A stretch of DNA of 64,000 nucleotides from Anas platyrhynchos (GCF_047663525.1 NC_092617.1:1864501-1928500); one strand, 5' to 3'; shown: positions 9,309-20,652, counted from the stretch's first letter. Numbers and translations: made by a program. The notes: a model not told the origin generated them from the sequence alone.

Positions 9309-10688
9309 CAAACCTATTACCCATGCTGTTAGTGTCAGTGGCATCCTCCTTTTCTTTTTGCCACTGACCATTCACCACAAATGGATGAGACACATGATTA
9401 CTAGTGAGGAAAGAGAGTGTAACGTCTGCTATACGGCTGCAGGCAGTGCCAGCTGCAACCTTAGGTTTGTGAAAGAGCCTGCCGGTGGTCATTTGGCAGT
9501 GTAATCTGCATCTCTGCACTCCTGCCCTGCAATAGAGCTAAGTCGTCATTAGTAATAGTTATAACACCGATCTGGGGACGAATAGTCTTTTTTTGCATTG
9601 CAAGATAAACCTTTTATAAAAAGAATGCTAGAGTGAAGCACCACAGCCGCTGCTGCCGCTGCCTCCATGGTTATGTCAGACAGGCTGCAGGGTCCTGATG
9701 TCCGCCCCTCTGCTCTGTGCCGACTCGCCTCACGGTGAGGGTCAGCTACCAGTGTCCACTGACGCCTCTGGTCTCCCGTAGCAACTCGATCTCGGATGTT
9801 CCGCAATTACTTCAATTTCCCTGCGTTTTGCAGCTTCTGTCAGGTCTATTCTGTGTCTCTCAGAGCCATCCGTGGCTCTGCAGCGTCTCTCAGGGCTCCC
9901 TCCGTCCAGCGGTTGTCCCTCCGTAGTGTCTCAGGTCTCTCAGCGCCGCTCCGGTCTCTCGGCGCCGCTCCAGTCTCTCGGCCTGTTCAGGTCTCAGCGA
10001 GTCCAGGTCTCGGCCTGTGCGGGCCTCATATGTTGCAGGAAGCATGTCATATCATGCTCCTGCCTTTTTCTTGTCACAGTCAAAACATTTAAGAGCAAAT
10101 ATAGGATACACGAGATACACAAGATACACCGGGTCCATATATTAGGCACCACCACTCAAAACTTGGATAAAACAGCACTTCTTTTCAGTCTGTCAAGCAC
10201 TTCGTTCGTCTCTGCCCACTCCCCTTGCGGAGAGTACGGAACAACGGATCAGAACTCCACACTCGCTTTGCAGCAACGCTGCGTCTCACTCACACAGCAC
10301 AATCGCACACGGAGGCCTCCAGCACATCTCATTCATACCACAGGAATATAATTTAGAATGATAACCAACCAAACAAGTATTGTCTCTGACTGTGTTCTTC
10401 GTGAAGTGACTTGTAACACTTTGTTTCAAACCCTTACACTTACACAAATACTTTCAACACAAAATACATACATAAAAACACATACAATTATTAACACTCC
10501 AGTTAGTGTCCCTCCAGCAGCTGAAAACATACCGTTTGTCTGCAGTTTCAGGAGATCCTTGCTCCCGCGGTGAGCAGCTGAGAGTGGAGTCCCCTCCGAG
10601 CAAAAACACTCAGGGTGCACCTAGGGGCGTCCACACTGCAGCCGATCCTGCAGCCGAGCAGAGTGTCTCCTGCCTGGCTCACCAAAAT
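9309..10688 (-). other. Leader and possible env 5' region of the minus-strand provirus
   Basis: Downstream (minus) of the LTR at 10689-11003 comes a GC-rich leader rich in GAGACC repeats, then an ATG at about 9674 opening a short frame starting MEAAAAAAVV, hydrophobic like a signal peptide, interrupted by a stop within 40 codons. A second open stretch (9519-9304, with NGQWQKEKED) runs up to the VLDLR-like insert. No gag or pol was recognised, so the element appears to be a deleted, leader-to-env type structure. This reading is tentative. Confidence 0.35.
9880..10010 (-). repeat. GAGACC-rich short tandem tract
   Basis: On the plus strand the motif ggtctc/ctctcag with cgccgctc recurs many times (for example tctctcagcgccgctccgg followed by tctctcggcgccgctccag). 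It is an imperfect 20-25-bp tandem in the leader of the minus-strand provirus, and could form strong secondary structure. Confidence 0.6.
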
Positions 10689-11003
10689 GACTCTCAGAAA
10701 GCTGACTCCACAATCAGTAGGATTGTAAAGTAGGTATGTTTACTCAGTTCCGTGCAGCACGGGGCGGGTAGTCCCCCCAAAGTCGTGCAGGCCTAACGTT
10801 GCTTTAGTAAAAAGTTACATATACATAAACATTCCTATACACACACATAACCTGTCCCTTTGTGAACACTCCTCCTTATCTTAGACCCCTTGGTTAAAGT
10901 CTGAACCATGAGGTTGTTTTTGATCTGGTTCTCGGGGTCCGAGAGGCTCCTGTTATCTGGTGGTATAAGTGCAGCACAGGCACAAATGTAGCACATATTC
11001 ATT
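10689..11003 (-). mobile_element. Putative 5' LTR of the minus-strand provirus
   Basis: Read on the minus strand, a ~315-bp segment begins near TGAATATGTGCTAC and ends ...GAGAGTCA, followed by TTTTGGTGAGCCAGGC, which begins like a primer-binding site (TGG). There is no paired LTR in the window, so boundaries and identity are inferred from layout. Confidence 0.4.
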
Positions 11004-11410
11004 CTTAATCAATTGCTCTCTAATTTCTAATTCCAATGTTTCAGCTTGCTCTTTTCCGGATCCACGGGTATTCTACTATTAATGTTCAAAGCCTGACAGA
11101 CCCCGTCCTCCGTGGATCAAAATACAGGGGGTCTTAAGGGTTCTTTTGGTCATTCTATCATAAAATACTGGATCATTTTCAATTTACTCTTTAATTTTCT
11201 GGGGCCCCTATTGTTCCAATTTCTAATCATTACTCATAATGGACTTTTTGGTCATATATCTGGTAATTTGGTCCCTTTCTGGTCCTTGGACTTCGATTTT
11301 ATCTGACCCATCCGGGAATTTTACTTGTGGCAATTCCCACAGCCCTTGGTTGCACCCAGTGAGAGTGTCCTGCAGGGGGTTTAGGACCTATCACCCACCC
11401 ACGTATCACT
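11004..11410. other. Unassigned, possibly retroviral
   Basis: No family was recognised. A 64-codon hydrophobic plus-strand ORF (11112-11306) has no supporting copies. Confidence 0.3.
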
Positions 11411-11569
11411 CCCCAACTGCAGAGACAGAAGTGAACTCACAGTCCCTTTGAGTGACACGTTCCTGCGGCTGCCCTATCAAGTGCAGAGACAGAAGTGACC
11501 TCACAGTCACTGCCACAGTCACATTCTTGCTGGGGCAGGAGATCCTGAGGTAGAGCTGGCCTCTCTCTA

Positions 11570-12120
11570 CTCTCCTAGGGACTAGATTTGACCTTTCTGG
11601 GTTATTGATTAAACAAAGTTTAAGATGGAGCGTTTGGTGTTCTGCTTGTGGTGTCAGGTCTCTGGTTAGGGTATGGGCAAGCATTATGCTTAAGGGTTTT
11701 GTTTACATCTGTCAAGAAGTCTAAGATGAAATAGAGCAATTTAATGTTAGTGTTAGGGGCAGTGATTCGGGTGAGCAAGAGAGTAAATGTAAGGGAAAGG
11801 GGCTATGGGCTGAGTTTTTCTTCAGGTGATACTTTGATTTCTGCATTACAGTAGTGGATTCCTGTCAGGGTGTTTGTGTAATGTTTAGGTTGAGGGATTA
11901 TCGTTACTGTTGAAAACAGTTTATAGGCCCTACAAGACTGTTTGAAGTCAGTGTCACAGCAGCCTCAACATTACATGAACCCTCGTACCTCTGCAAAGGT
12001 AAGCTTCTGAGCTCCTCCTCCCTTCTCTTCCCTCCCCCAAATCTCACATCTGTCCTGGCCAGGTTACTCCTGACCTCCCCATATCAGTCATCTAACTGGG
12101 ATCAGCTTTCTGATGCCTTT
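11570..12120 (+). repeat. Flank unit B, copy
   Basis: This copy runs from the GTGTCAGGTCT...TTAGG block to CTGGGATCAGCTTTCTGATG. The same order is found at 1-360 (+), 40500-40980 (+), 56790-56985 (-) and 63590-64000 (-). Copies are diverged to different degrees. No coding content was recognised; it is the distal flank shared by several OR loci. Confidence 0.7.
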
Positions 12121-12249
12121 CATTATATCAAAGTACCTGTCTCTCCTCTGCTGGCTACTCTATTCCGTACTATTAGACTGCGCTATACTCTACACTCTGT
12201 TGGCCATTCTAGTCTGTTACTATGAAAGCCTCACATGGGAACTCTTACA

Positions 12250-12430
12250 GCAGATAACTAGAGGCCATGATTACAGACAGGCAAAGGCACTGTGCTGAGA
12301 AAAGTCTTGGTTTGTTTTGCTGAAGCAGAAGGCCAAGGCCTGACCCCAGCCACTGGGAGGGGAGATCCTGCACCCCCAGCACCTCCATGTCTCACTCAGG
12401 GCTCTTCCTGGAGTCTGTGGGGTAGGGGAC
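12250..12430. repeat. Piece of distal OR-flank unit C
   Basis: It matches, in reverse, the block at 16370-16460 (CTAGGGGTCAGGCCTTGGC...ACCAAGACTTTTCTCAGCACAGTGC), part of the distal flank unit seen near several OR genes. Confidence 0.55.
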
Positions 12431-12689
12431 GATGACCATAATATCATGTGAAGGACAGCATTATGACACCATCCAGCGTTTTCACATGGTTCAAAGGAGT
12501 ATACATTGTCCCAATGCCACGAGTATGTGAAATATGTTCATCTGATTCGTGTCGATATGGAACAATGCTAGGGCTGCATGGTATGATGAATGTGACCTTC
12601 TGTCTTACATACCCTTGGATAACCACACGTCTCAGTGAAACAGAGTCTAGCAGTTTGTGTCAATAGAGCGTTTGAAGGGTAAACCTTGA

Positions 12690-13254
12690 GAGTCGGGTCT
12701 AGGGGATAAGAGAACAAAGGAGTTTCCAAAAACTGCTGACTTTTGCATGGGACAAGTCTCTGATATCTGGGAGAAGAGAACAAAGGGGTTTCAAAATAAC
12801 TGCTAACTATTGCATGTGGCACTGCACGGGTCTCTGAGATCCGGCTAAGAGATGACCAAATATGAAGAAGGGGGGAAGATGAAGAACAATTGAAGAACCA
12901 AGCCTGGAAGGAAGACTATGAGCCTTCAGTACAAGCAACCCCCCAGAGGGACCACAGGAGACTGATACGTATGCGTCTGTGGGATGGTTAGGATGCCGGG
13001 AAACTAATTATAATAACCCTGCCTTTTCCAAAAAGTGGTGTAGAATATGTATTAGCCTAGGAGCATAAAAAAACAGCCACCTGATGTAATAGGTGTGCAT
13101 CTTGGTGGAGCGGAGACTCCTGGCGCACCCAGTGCTGTTTGCTTGCCTCTATTCCTTTAAGAAATTGTAAACTTTAATTGCAATCCTATTTGGGACTCAT
13201 TTATTGCAAGTATAAGATGTCTCCTCATAAGCAATGGCCAAGGGGACTGTGGGT
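12690..13254 (+). mobile_element. 5' LTR-like region of an ERV-K-like provirus
   Basis: Homologous to the solo LTR at 5155-5628 over about 12900-13200 and followed immediately by a primer-binding site. The upstream part contains a ~65-bp tandem duplication (about 12710-12768 and 12774-12840, both with AGAGAACAAAGG and TTTGCATG/ATTGCATG), the usual look of a U3 enhancer repeat. The exact left edge is uncertain. Confidence 0.6.
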
Positions 13255-13256
13255 AG

Positions 13257-13274
13257 TGGTGCCGAAACCCGGGA
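13257..13274 (+). other. Retroviral primer-binding site, phenylalanine-tRNA type
   Basis: TGGTGCCGAAACCCGGGA directly follows the LTR-like region. By convention it is complementary to the 3' end of tRNA-Phe. Confidence 0.8.
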
Positions 13275-13355
13275 AAACTCCTGGATTCGGGTGAACGGCA
13301 GCCGGAGTGGCGGGACCAGCCCAGCAGGGAGGACGCTCCCAGACCAACAAGGAAG

Positions 13356-13721
13356 ATGGAAACCCTTGTGAAGGTCGTATCAAAATTATGGAAGCTATGG
13401 GGTGGCTCAGCTGAGGAAGCCAGGGCTGCCAGTGGGGAACCACAGCCTGAGGAAATCTGGGAGAGACCAGTGCCATGTGCGCCCCAATACGGCGCTGAAC
13501 TAGAAGACGAAGAGTTGGGCGAAGAAGCCTCCGGAGGGAATGGGGATGAAGTGCTAGGTTTTACTAACATGTGCAAATGGGAGAAAGAGAACGGCTGTGG
13601 GGGCGACTGGGGAGGAGGTAGAAGTGGGAGAGAGGGACAGAGAGCCAATAGGAACGGCCATCCGAAAATACGCTCTTGTGGGGCAAACACCTCACCGAGA
13701 AGGCGGCGGGGCGAGCCATGA
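13356..13721 (+). pseudogene. Gag N-terminal remnant of the ERV-K-like provirus
   Basis: The open frame starts 81 bp past the primer site with METLVKVVSKLWKLWG, the expected place for gag. It becomes acidic (ELEDEELGEEASG) and then basic, ending in PRRRRGEP. It is read as matrix-side gag by position. A frame change separates it from the capsid-like frame at 14001, so gag is broken. Confidence 0.55.
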
Positions 13722-14000
13722 TGGAGAGAGCGGCCCCCCCACAGGGGTGGTGGGCGGGGCCGGAACTCAATGGGAGGGTACCAGAACTCGGAGGTGACCA
13801 ATCAGTCGAGCTCCGACTGCGGATCAGATACCGATTCAAATTCAGAGGAGGAGGAGGAAATGGGGACAGATAGCAAAAATATCCCCATCCAAAATAAAGC
13901 TGCACCGTGAGGGGGAGAAATTCCTCTCACAGATTGGAGGAAAATTAAGATTGCGTGTGCTGTCTGGACTCTATCGGCCACGCTAGCGTTCCCGGTCTGG

Positions 14001-14540
14001 GTGACAGACAGGGGGCAGAGGGTTCACTCACCAATAAACCCTAAGGATGTACAAGGGATTGTTAAAGCCATTGCGGATAAAGGGCTTAATTCTGCAATGG
14101 TCTCCACCCTCATAGATGGTGTTTTCAGGGGAGACGACATGCTCCCGTTTGATATAAAACAAACTTGTGGACTGATCTTTGATGGGGGGGGGATGATCAT
14201 TTTTAAACGAGAATGGGGGGACAACTGTATGAGACAACTGGCCCAAGTAACTGGGGCAGATCACACACTGTATGGCTCTAGTCTGCAGCGGCTAATGGGT
14301 ACGGACCCAACAGTGATCACCCCCCAGGTGCAAGTCCAGGGCCTGAGGGCCCATGAAGTCATGGCAACTCATGCGGCCAGAGAAGCTCCAAACAGCCGAC
14401 GCCCCAACTTCCAGTGGAAAATGCTACCTCAAGGAATGATCAACTCGCCTACTATCTGCCAGGTCACGGTGGATCGGGCACTGGCACCAGTTTGGCAGAG
14501 TGACCCGACCGCGACTCAGAATAAAACTAATGAAAACTGA
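14001..14540 (+). pseudogene. Capsid-reverse transcriptase deletion fusion
   Basis: The 179-codon frame starts with capsid-like sequence ([46 protein letters not shown]) and then, after about residue 130, passes directly into an RT-like segment ([18 protein letters not shown]). Everything normally between them (rest of gag, protease, N-terminal RT) is absent, and RT ends soon after. A single internal deletion that happened to stay in frame is the simplest account. Catalytic RT motifs are missing. Confidence 0.7.
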
Positions 14541-14969
14541 GTTTCTGTTCACAGGAACGGATCATCGGACACCCCCGTAATCTGTATACCCCGGTGACAA
14601 GAGAAGACAATAAGTCAGCAAACGTCCTGTCTAAGTCTGAGAGTTCCACACTGGCAGAATCCAGACACCAGCGAAGCGGCCTCCGTGGGTGGGGGGCTGC
14701 GATGCCTTTGTGTGATCTTATCTTTGGACCTTGTATACTAAATAAGCTTGTGTTGTTTGTTAAAAGTTGGTTAGAGAAAGTTAACATTATGTTGGTAGAA
14801 CACCAACAACTACTTGAAGAGTGTATTTACTCAGAGTTACCAGTTACCTCCTAGTTTTCTCCTGGTTATTGTGCCTTATGTTTTTTATTTCAGTTATGAT
14901 GTCTACATCTTAAGATTGTTATCAGAATTGTTTTTTAGATGGTTATATTTTAGCTAATTTGGTTGTGCA
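14541..14969 (+). pseudogene. 3' coding remnant of the ERV-K-like provirus
   Basis: An 86-codon frame (14594-14854) has a hydrophobic segment (CDLIFGPCILNKLVLFV) then a tail (VEHQQLLEEC). Its position just before the polypurine tract suggests the end of env, but the call rests on layout rather than clear homology. Confidence 0.4.
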
Positions 14970-14984
14970 TAGGGAGGGGGGAAA

Positions 14985-15251
14985 TGTGGGTAGTTAGGGT
15001 CTGGCGGCCGGAAGATGTCGCGCTGTACGGAAAGGTGGAGCCCCTCCCTTGATGGACAGTAGCGTGTGGTCTGTGATGTAAGCAAGCGGAAGTGGCGCTA
15101 TGGGCCTCGGCTATATAACCCCATGTGACTCAACAATAAACACCTTTTGCCATCCACCACATTGGTGTCTGTGAGCCGATGGACCGAGCAGCCTGGGGTC
15201 GGTTGCCATGCTGTTCCTGAACCAGGTCGCCACTGCCCCCTGAAGGCAACA
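14985..15251 (+). mobile_element. 3' LTR of the ERV-K-like provirus
   Basis: It starts TGTGGGTAG directly after a polypurine tract (14970-14984, AGGGAGGGGGGAAA). It has a TATA box (TATATAA, 15113-15119), a poly(A) signal AATAAA (15135-15140) and ends around GGCAACA. It is only ~267 bp and shows no obvious homology to the 5' LTR-like region at 12690-13254, so the two ends come from different LTR families or one end was replaced. Confidence 0.7.
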
Positions 15252-15294
15252 CAATCCATGAGTTATTCTTTACTTTACTTCTTCCAATTTTCAT

Positions 15295-15850
15295 CTAAGG
15301 AGGGGGAGTGAGAGAGCAGTTGTGGTCTTTAGCTGCCAAGCACGGTAACACCTCCACACTTCTGCCCCAGCAGGAGGAATGTGACTGTGGCAGGGACTGT
15401 GAGGTCACTTCTGTCTCTGCACTTGATAGGGCAGCAGCAGGAACGTGTCACGGAAAGGGACTGGGAGGTCACTTGTGTCTGGAGGGGGCAGATCACCCTT
15501 GACTTCTCCCTGGGATGTGCACTTTTGGGCTGACATCTGGCAGTGGCCCTGCTAGGCCAGCAGAAGGCACCTGCTTGGCATGCTGACTGGGGGATCCCCT
15601 CTGCCTCCACACCCAGGAGGACCCAGGCAGAAAGAAGGCCCCCATATGGGTTGTCCTGTCCCTTCTGCTTGAGTCCATGACTGGGCAGCAGCAGGCACAA
15701 GGCTTGGCTGTGTCTCCAGAAGAAGCTGCAAGGCCAGCAGCAGGCCCCTGGCTTGGAAGCTGCTGTTGAGGTGACTTGTGTGTGGTTGGCTGAGAGGCCA
15801 CAAGGAGCCTGCTGGGTTGGGATGCCTACTTCAGGAGTAGTTTCCACCCT
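15295..15850 (-). repeat. Recurrent flank unit A, minus copy
   Basis: Minus-strand copy of the block at 22630-23162, highly similar over several hundred bases, again with an open frame of 172 codons that contains the shared KQKGQDNP and CQAGAFCW strings. Not regarded as a gene. Confidence 0.8.
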
Positions 15851-15949
15851 GATAGAGCTTCCTTTGGTAGTAGGAAAGAGCAGAAGAAAAAACTTCCACA
15901 GAGTGCACCTTGGAAGTTAAGCATTGGCCACAAAGAAGAAGAAATATCC

Positions 15950-16770
15950 CTCAAAAAGTTGTGCTGTGGTACCAGAGGTCACCCTCTGATCAGACCCTTG
16001 CTTTGTGTTTCAAGGAACAGCTAGTGAGGTCTGACGAGACATCAGTGAAAGCAAGGGATGAAAGCAAGGTGGTGAACAGAGATAGGTGTCTGCAGACTTC
16101 AAGGAAATAGGTCAGACTGTGACACATGATAAGAAAGCCTGTAGAGGGGAAGGCAGAGGGTGCTTGTGCAAATGGCAGGCCCAACAGCCCTGAAATTTCT
16201 GTCCTCTTGGCTAGAGCTTAGGAGGAGATATGTTATATTCATTGTGATGAGGCCTCTTCGATTCTTTCAACCCTGTGCAGCACCTCGGAGGTACCACACC
16301 AGTGTTGTTCTCATGGCATCACACTTCCCACCACAGCCCACAGACCCCAGGAAAAGCCTTGAGCCAGACGTGGGGGTGCAGGATCTCCTCTCACAGTTCT
16401 AGGGGTCAGGCCTTGGCTCTTCTGCTTTACTAAAACCAACCAAGACTTTTCTCAGCACAGTGCTTTGCCTCTCTGTAACCATGGCCTCCAATTATCTGCC
16501 CTAACAAGACCCTGGGGAGGCTTTGTTAGTAACAGCCCTCAGTGGGGCCCATTAAGACTCCAAGTCACTTCAGCTTTTCCTTTTGCATTTGCTTTTTCGC
16601 ACAGTTGCATCATTCTCCTCTCAGTACCCAAGTTTCATTGACTCAGCACCAAAATACTCCATGGAACTGATTAAAATGCAGAAACTCCTAACGAGCCATA
16701 TCTCTCCCAACATTTTATTCAAGTCTTCAAGACTTGTTCAGCTAATTGTAGAGCTTTCATGTTCTAGTTA
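15950..16770 (+). repeat. Distal OR-flank unit C, old copy
   Basis: Same order of landmarks as 40980-41640 (+), 47630-48420 (+) and 56160-56790 (-): CTTTGTGTTTCA, GGTGG.GAACA/GGGGAAGCA, TCACTTCAG..TT, ACTCAGCACCAAA.TA. Diverged and without coding content. Confidence 0.6.
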
Positions 16771-16799
16771 AGGGGGAAGATCTCAAAGAGCATCTAATA

Positions 16800-18200
16800 A
16801 GAATCTTTCTTCATTTTAAAGGCTGAATTTTGTTGTGTTTCAGTCGAGAGCATCATTCTCCAATAGGTATTGGTCTAGGGTTTCTCCTTTGAAGCCCTGC
16901 GTAGGTGGGAAGAACAGGGGTTTTCCTGTTTCAAAACAAGCAACAGCAAATCATGCTGCAATTTAAAAAAAAAAAAAAAAGTTCCTTATTTTGTTGCCTC
17001 CAGTGATGTTTACCTTCCCAAAAGGATGACTGTACATGATGAATTTTACAGTGATTAATAGGAAATTTTAAGTAATTTTGTTAATATTAATCCATATCAT
17101 ACTAATTCAATGATAAACGATGAGGGTCTTACTAAGGAAACCATTAGACAGATTGCTGAGAGATGGGCGACCTTGAACTCACTGAAACTCCAAGCAGCAA
17201 CTGGGTCACTGAGAGTGGTCTGAATGATTAAACGGTAAGAAGAGGGCAAACCAGGAGAATGATGGGAAGTGCATAGGTCCAGACAGGCAGCTGGAAAGGG
17301 GGCATTCAGCAGGGTCTATGTAATCAAGATGAGTTTTGTGCCTGGAAGATGAGGGAGGGAGCACACCATGATAGAAAAGCGATGACAATGCAAGTACAGG
17401 TGAACACCAGTATTTCTTCTCCTGGGATGAATATGCAAAAAAAAAATATGAAAAATCACATTTCTTCATGATAGAAATTACACTTCACATGAGACATTTT
17501 ACAGAAAGGATTGAGTCTTTTGAGCTGATGTGTTGTTGCTTTATTATTCAAGTACTGAAAAAAATACTGGGTATTCTGGCAGAGCTTTGCTGCCTGACCA
17601 TAAGCATAACCAGGGAAAACCTCCAGTGGCCCCATTGTGTTTCAGGCAATTCCCCGGACCAGCAGATGTCAGAAAAGACCTGCAGGAGGCCAGAGCCCTT
17701 TGGGAAAATCAGGTGGAGCCAGGTGGAGTTAACAGGGCACCTCCACTGCCAGCAGTGCTCTTTGTCCCTGTAACTGCAGCCCAGTCCAGCACAGGAAACC
17801 CCTTCAAAGACAAACCTCTTCTTCAGTGGTGTCCTGGGATTCACCTAGATTTGAAATGGCCATTGGAAACATGAGACACTCTCCCTTATTCCTACTAGAC
17901 ACGTGAGCATGTGTTTATCTTCCTGGGTCATCTTTAGCAAACTCAGGCTGAAAAACTCAAGTATAGCATGCTTGAAATGGCTGAGCCAGAACCCATCAGC
18001 TTGCCCCAATTTGGAAATGGCGCTCCAATTAAGGTTTGAAAACAAAAAGTGTGGAATGACTATGCAGGTCAATGTGCAGAGTAAGGGAAAGTCACACATA
18101 TTGTGCTGGAGTAGCAGAAAGCAAAAAGCATTGCATTGTGCCTCAGAATAATCAAGGAGACCTAATCCAGTTCATCCATGAGGAAAAGCAGAGAGAGCAG
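16800..18200. other. Unassigned intergenic sequence
   Basis: No gene or known repeat was recognised. It includes a 16-base A run at about 16965-16980, and only short ORFs without domains or copies. Confidence 0.45.
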
Positions 18201-19440
18201 GACGTTGAGTTTGTCCTAACATGAAGAAGGATGTGCATCACTGGTGAAGGAACCGTCATTTGTGCCATCAGCAATGTGAATTACACAAGCACCAGCACAT
18301 CTAATGGTAACCTGTCTGCCCCGGCTTGGTATTCCCACAGGGCGGGGGAAAGGGAGCCGACAGCCAAGGGACACATTTGGGTGTGAAAGGTGGGGCCCAG
18401 CAGAGACAAGGAGTCTAATCCGGGTCCAGGCGGGTGGCACAGCCCCATGCCCCATGCAGGGGCTGGCTGGGGGTCCCTTCTGCTGCAGCCAGTGCACACA
18501 GCGTAGCAAGAGGAGGGCTCCCTGCACATCACAGGACACAGCATGGCCCCCCAGGGGCTCTTCCTGACATCCCTGCACCTCCTGGCAGGCTGCAGTTTGG
18601 TGCCCCTCAGCCTTCCCTCCTGTGCTCCCATGGCACATGACTGCCTCCTGCCCAGCTCACTGCCCACCATGTCCGACAGGGCTGCTTCCAAAGCTGGGCC
18701 TTGCCCAGGGTCAGTCCCCCGCAGGGGCAGAAAATGGCCCTTGTCCTGGTGGCTTTCCGTGGCCTTCCTCTCAATACATGCACTTCTCGTCCTTGAACTT
18801 GTTTCCCAAATGTGGGCTAGTCCCCGCCACTGGAGATACCAGAGCCCAACTGGAAATGGGCCTGGGCTGGCTGGTGTAGGTGTCTATGCATGGCTAGTGG
18901 GGGTGGCTAGATGGGCTGTGGAGGTCCCCTCCAGTCTCAGTGAATCTGTCACTTTGCAATGCCTGGCAGGGATTACAAATGTCAGAAATACCTCAACCCA
19001 CTGCAATATTCCCTACCCATGCTTCCCTCTCCCGCCCCTTCTTTCCTTTAGGATTAAAGTCAGAAGGGACCTCTGGAGGTTTCCAGTACCAAGATCTGCT
19101 CTGAGCAGGGAGAACTTTCACATCAAATCAGGCTGCTTCCTCAGTGCTTCCTCCACCTCACTTTTGAAAGCCTTACTCCTAGGGGTGTTAGCTGGAAGGC
19201 CAGTTCTGATTCAGTGGTGCAACAAGACAGCAGTGTGGAAGAGAAGGGTGACCAGCACCAAAACGACCATGTCCTGCTGCTGCCAGTGTTTGTGGGTCCA
19301 AGAAAGTGGCGACCCTGACTCAAAGGCTGCAGGGAGGGCGTGCCTGCCAGGGCATAAAGGGCAGCCCCAAAGGACACCAGGGCTTTCCACCACGTTGCAG
19401 CAGGGATCTTCATCCCACAACCACTGCTGTACCTGAGAAG
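18200..19440. other. GC-rich intergenic block with shared segments
   Basis: Parts recur at 46050-46200 (ACA.TTTGGGTGTG.AA.GTGGGGCC.GCAGAGACAAGGAGTC) and weakly at 46980-47230. A degenerate CR1 3'-end-like stretch (GTCAGAAGGGACCTCTGGAGG) lies near 19060-19180. A 297-codon ORF (18543-19436) crosses several of these and shows no domain, so it is not called as a gene. Confidence 0.5.
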
Positions 19441-19692
19441 AGTGTATGAGAAATGAGATCCACAGAAACTGACTACCTGCTGGTTCCTTTATTTAGTTAG
19501 TTACAAAGAGCTTAGCAGCACCTCTACATGAGGACTTTGGGTAAAAAGAAAATGTAGAAGAGGAGTAGAAATATCTTAAATTTATAAAATAAAAAGATAA
19601 AAAATAATTTAGCATATTGGAATAATATTGAAAAGAATGAATAATTTTTGCAATATATGAACAAAGATGTTTCTGCCTTGTCCACATATATT

Positions 19693-20652
19693 TCAGGGAA
19701 TCAGATGCAGAAGACGGGTTCCTCTCTGAAATACTGAATATTGCAATAACATCCTCAGTGCCTCCTTGAGATCTTTATTCCTCATGCTGTAGATAAGGAG
19801 GTTCACTGATGGAGGCAGAACTGAGTACAGAAATGATACCACCAGGTCCAGGGATGGGGAGGAGATGGAGGGGGGCTTCAGGTAGGCAAACATGACAGCG
19901 CTGACAAAGAGGGAGACCACAGTGAGGTGAGGGAGGCACGTGGAAAAGGCTTTGTGCCGGCCCTGAGAAGAGGGCATCCTCAGCACAGCCCTGAAGATCT
20001 GCATGTAGGACAGCACAATGAAAACAAAACAACCAAATGTTAAAGAAACACTAAACACAAGTGCCCCAACTTCCCTGAGGTAGGCATCTGAGCAGGAGAG
20101 CTTGAGGATGTGGGGGATCTCACAGAAGAACTGGTCCACAGTATTGCCGTGGCAGAGGGGCAGGGAAAATGTAGTGGCTGTGTGCAGGACAGCATTGAGA
20201 AAGCCACTGCTCCAGGCAGCTGCTGCCATCTGGGCACAAGCTCTGCTGCCCAGGAGGCTCCCGTAGTGCAGGGGCTTGCAGATGGCAACGTAGCGGTCAT
20301 AGGCCATGATGGTGAGAAGGAAATACTCCGATGACATCAAGAAGACAAAGAGAAAGACCTGTGCAGCACAGCCTTGATAGGAGATGGCCCTGGTGTCCCA
20401 GAGGGCATTGGCCATGGCTTTGGACAGAGTGGTGGAGATGCAGCCAAGGTCGAGGAGGGCGAGGTTGAGGAGGAAGAAGTACATGGGGGTGTGGAGGCGG
20501 TGGTGGCAGGCTACGGCGCTGAGGATGAGGCCGTTACCCAGGAGGGCAGCCAGGTAGATGCCAAGGAAGAGCGTGAAGTGCAGGAGCTGCAGCTCGCGTG
20601 TGTCTGCAAATGCCAGCAGGAGGAACTCGCTCACGAAGCTGACGTTGGGCAT
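19693..20652 (-). CDS. Olfactory receptor, OR14-like (319 aa, altered TM7 motif)
   Basis: Full-length odorant receptor GPCR. Visible: N-glycosylation NVS at 3-5, GN at 39-40, HTPMYFF 54-60, Cys95, MAYDRYVAIC 116-125, FFCEIPHILKLSCSDAYL around 175-192, SY at 215-216, KAFSTC 234-239. The TM7 motif, NPLIY in its paralogues, reads NLLIY at 284-288: the proline that kinks TM7 is replaced by leucine. The C-terminus is longer than in its neighbours (QRGTRLLHLIP). The start MPNVSF matches paralogues. An AATAAA lies downstream at 19493-19488 on the minus strand. The frame is otherwise intact, so whether the receptor is functional is open. Confidence 0.9.
   Translation of the reverse strand: MPNVSFVSEFLLLAFADTRELQLLHFTLFLGIYLAALLGNGLILSAVACHHRLHTPMYFFLLNLALLDLGCISTTLSKAMANALWDTRAISYQGCAAQVFLFVFLMSSEYFLLTIMAYDRYVAICKPLHYGSLLGSRACAQMAAAAWSSGFLNAVLHTATTFSLPLCHGNTVDQFFCEIPHILKLSCSDAYLREVGALVFSVSLTFGCFVFIVLSYMQIFRAVLRMPSSQGRHKAFSTCLPHLTVVSLFVSAVMFAYLKPPSISSPSLDLVVSFLYSVLPPSVNLLIYSMRNKDLKEALRMLLQYSVFQRGTRLLHLIP

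Noticed and set aside
13157..13801. 214-codon minus-strand ORF
   Set aside because: Antisense shadow of the retroviral leader and gag region, whose primer site and order fit the plus strand.
18543..19436. 297-codon ORF as a novel gene
   Set aside because: Crosses several independent repeat fragments (including a CR1-like 3' end), no domain, no conserved copy.
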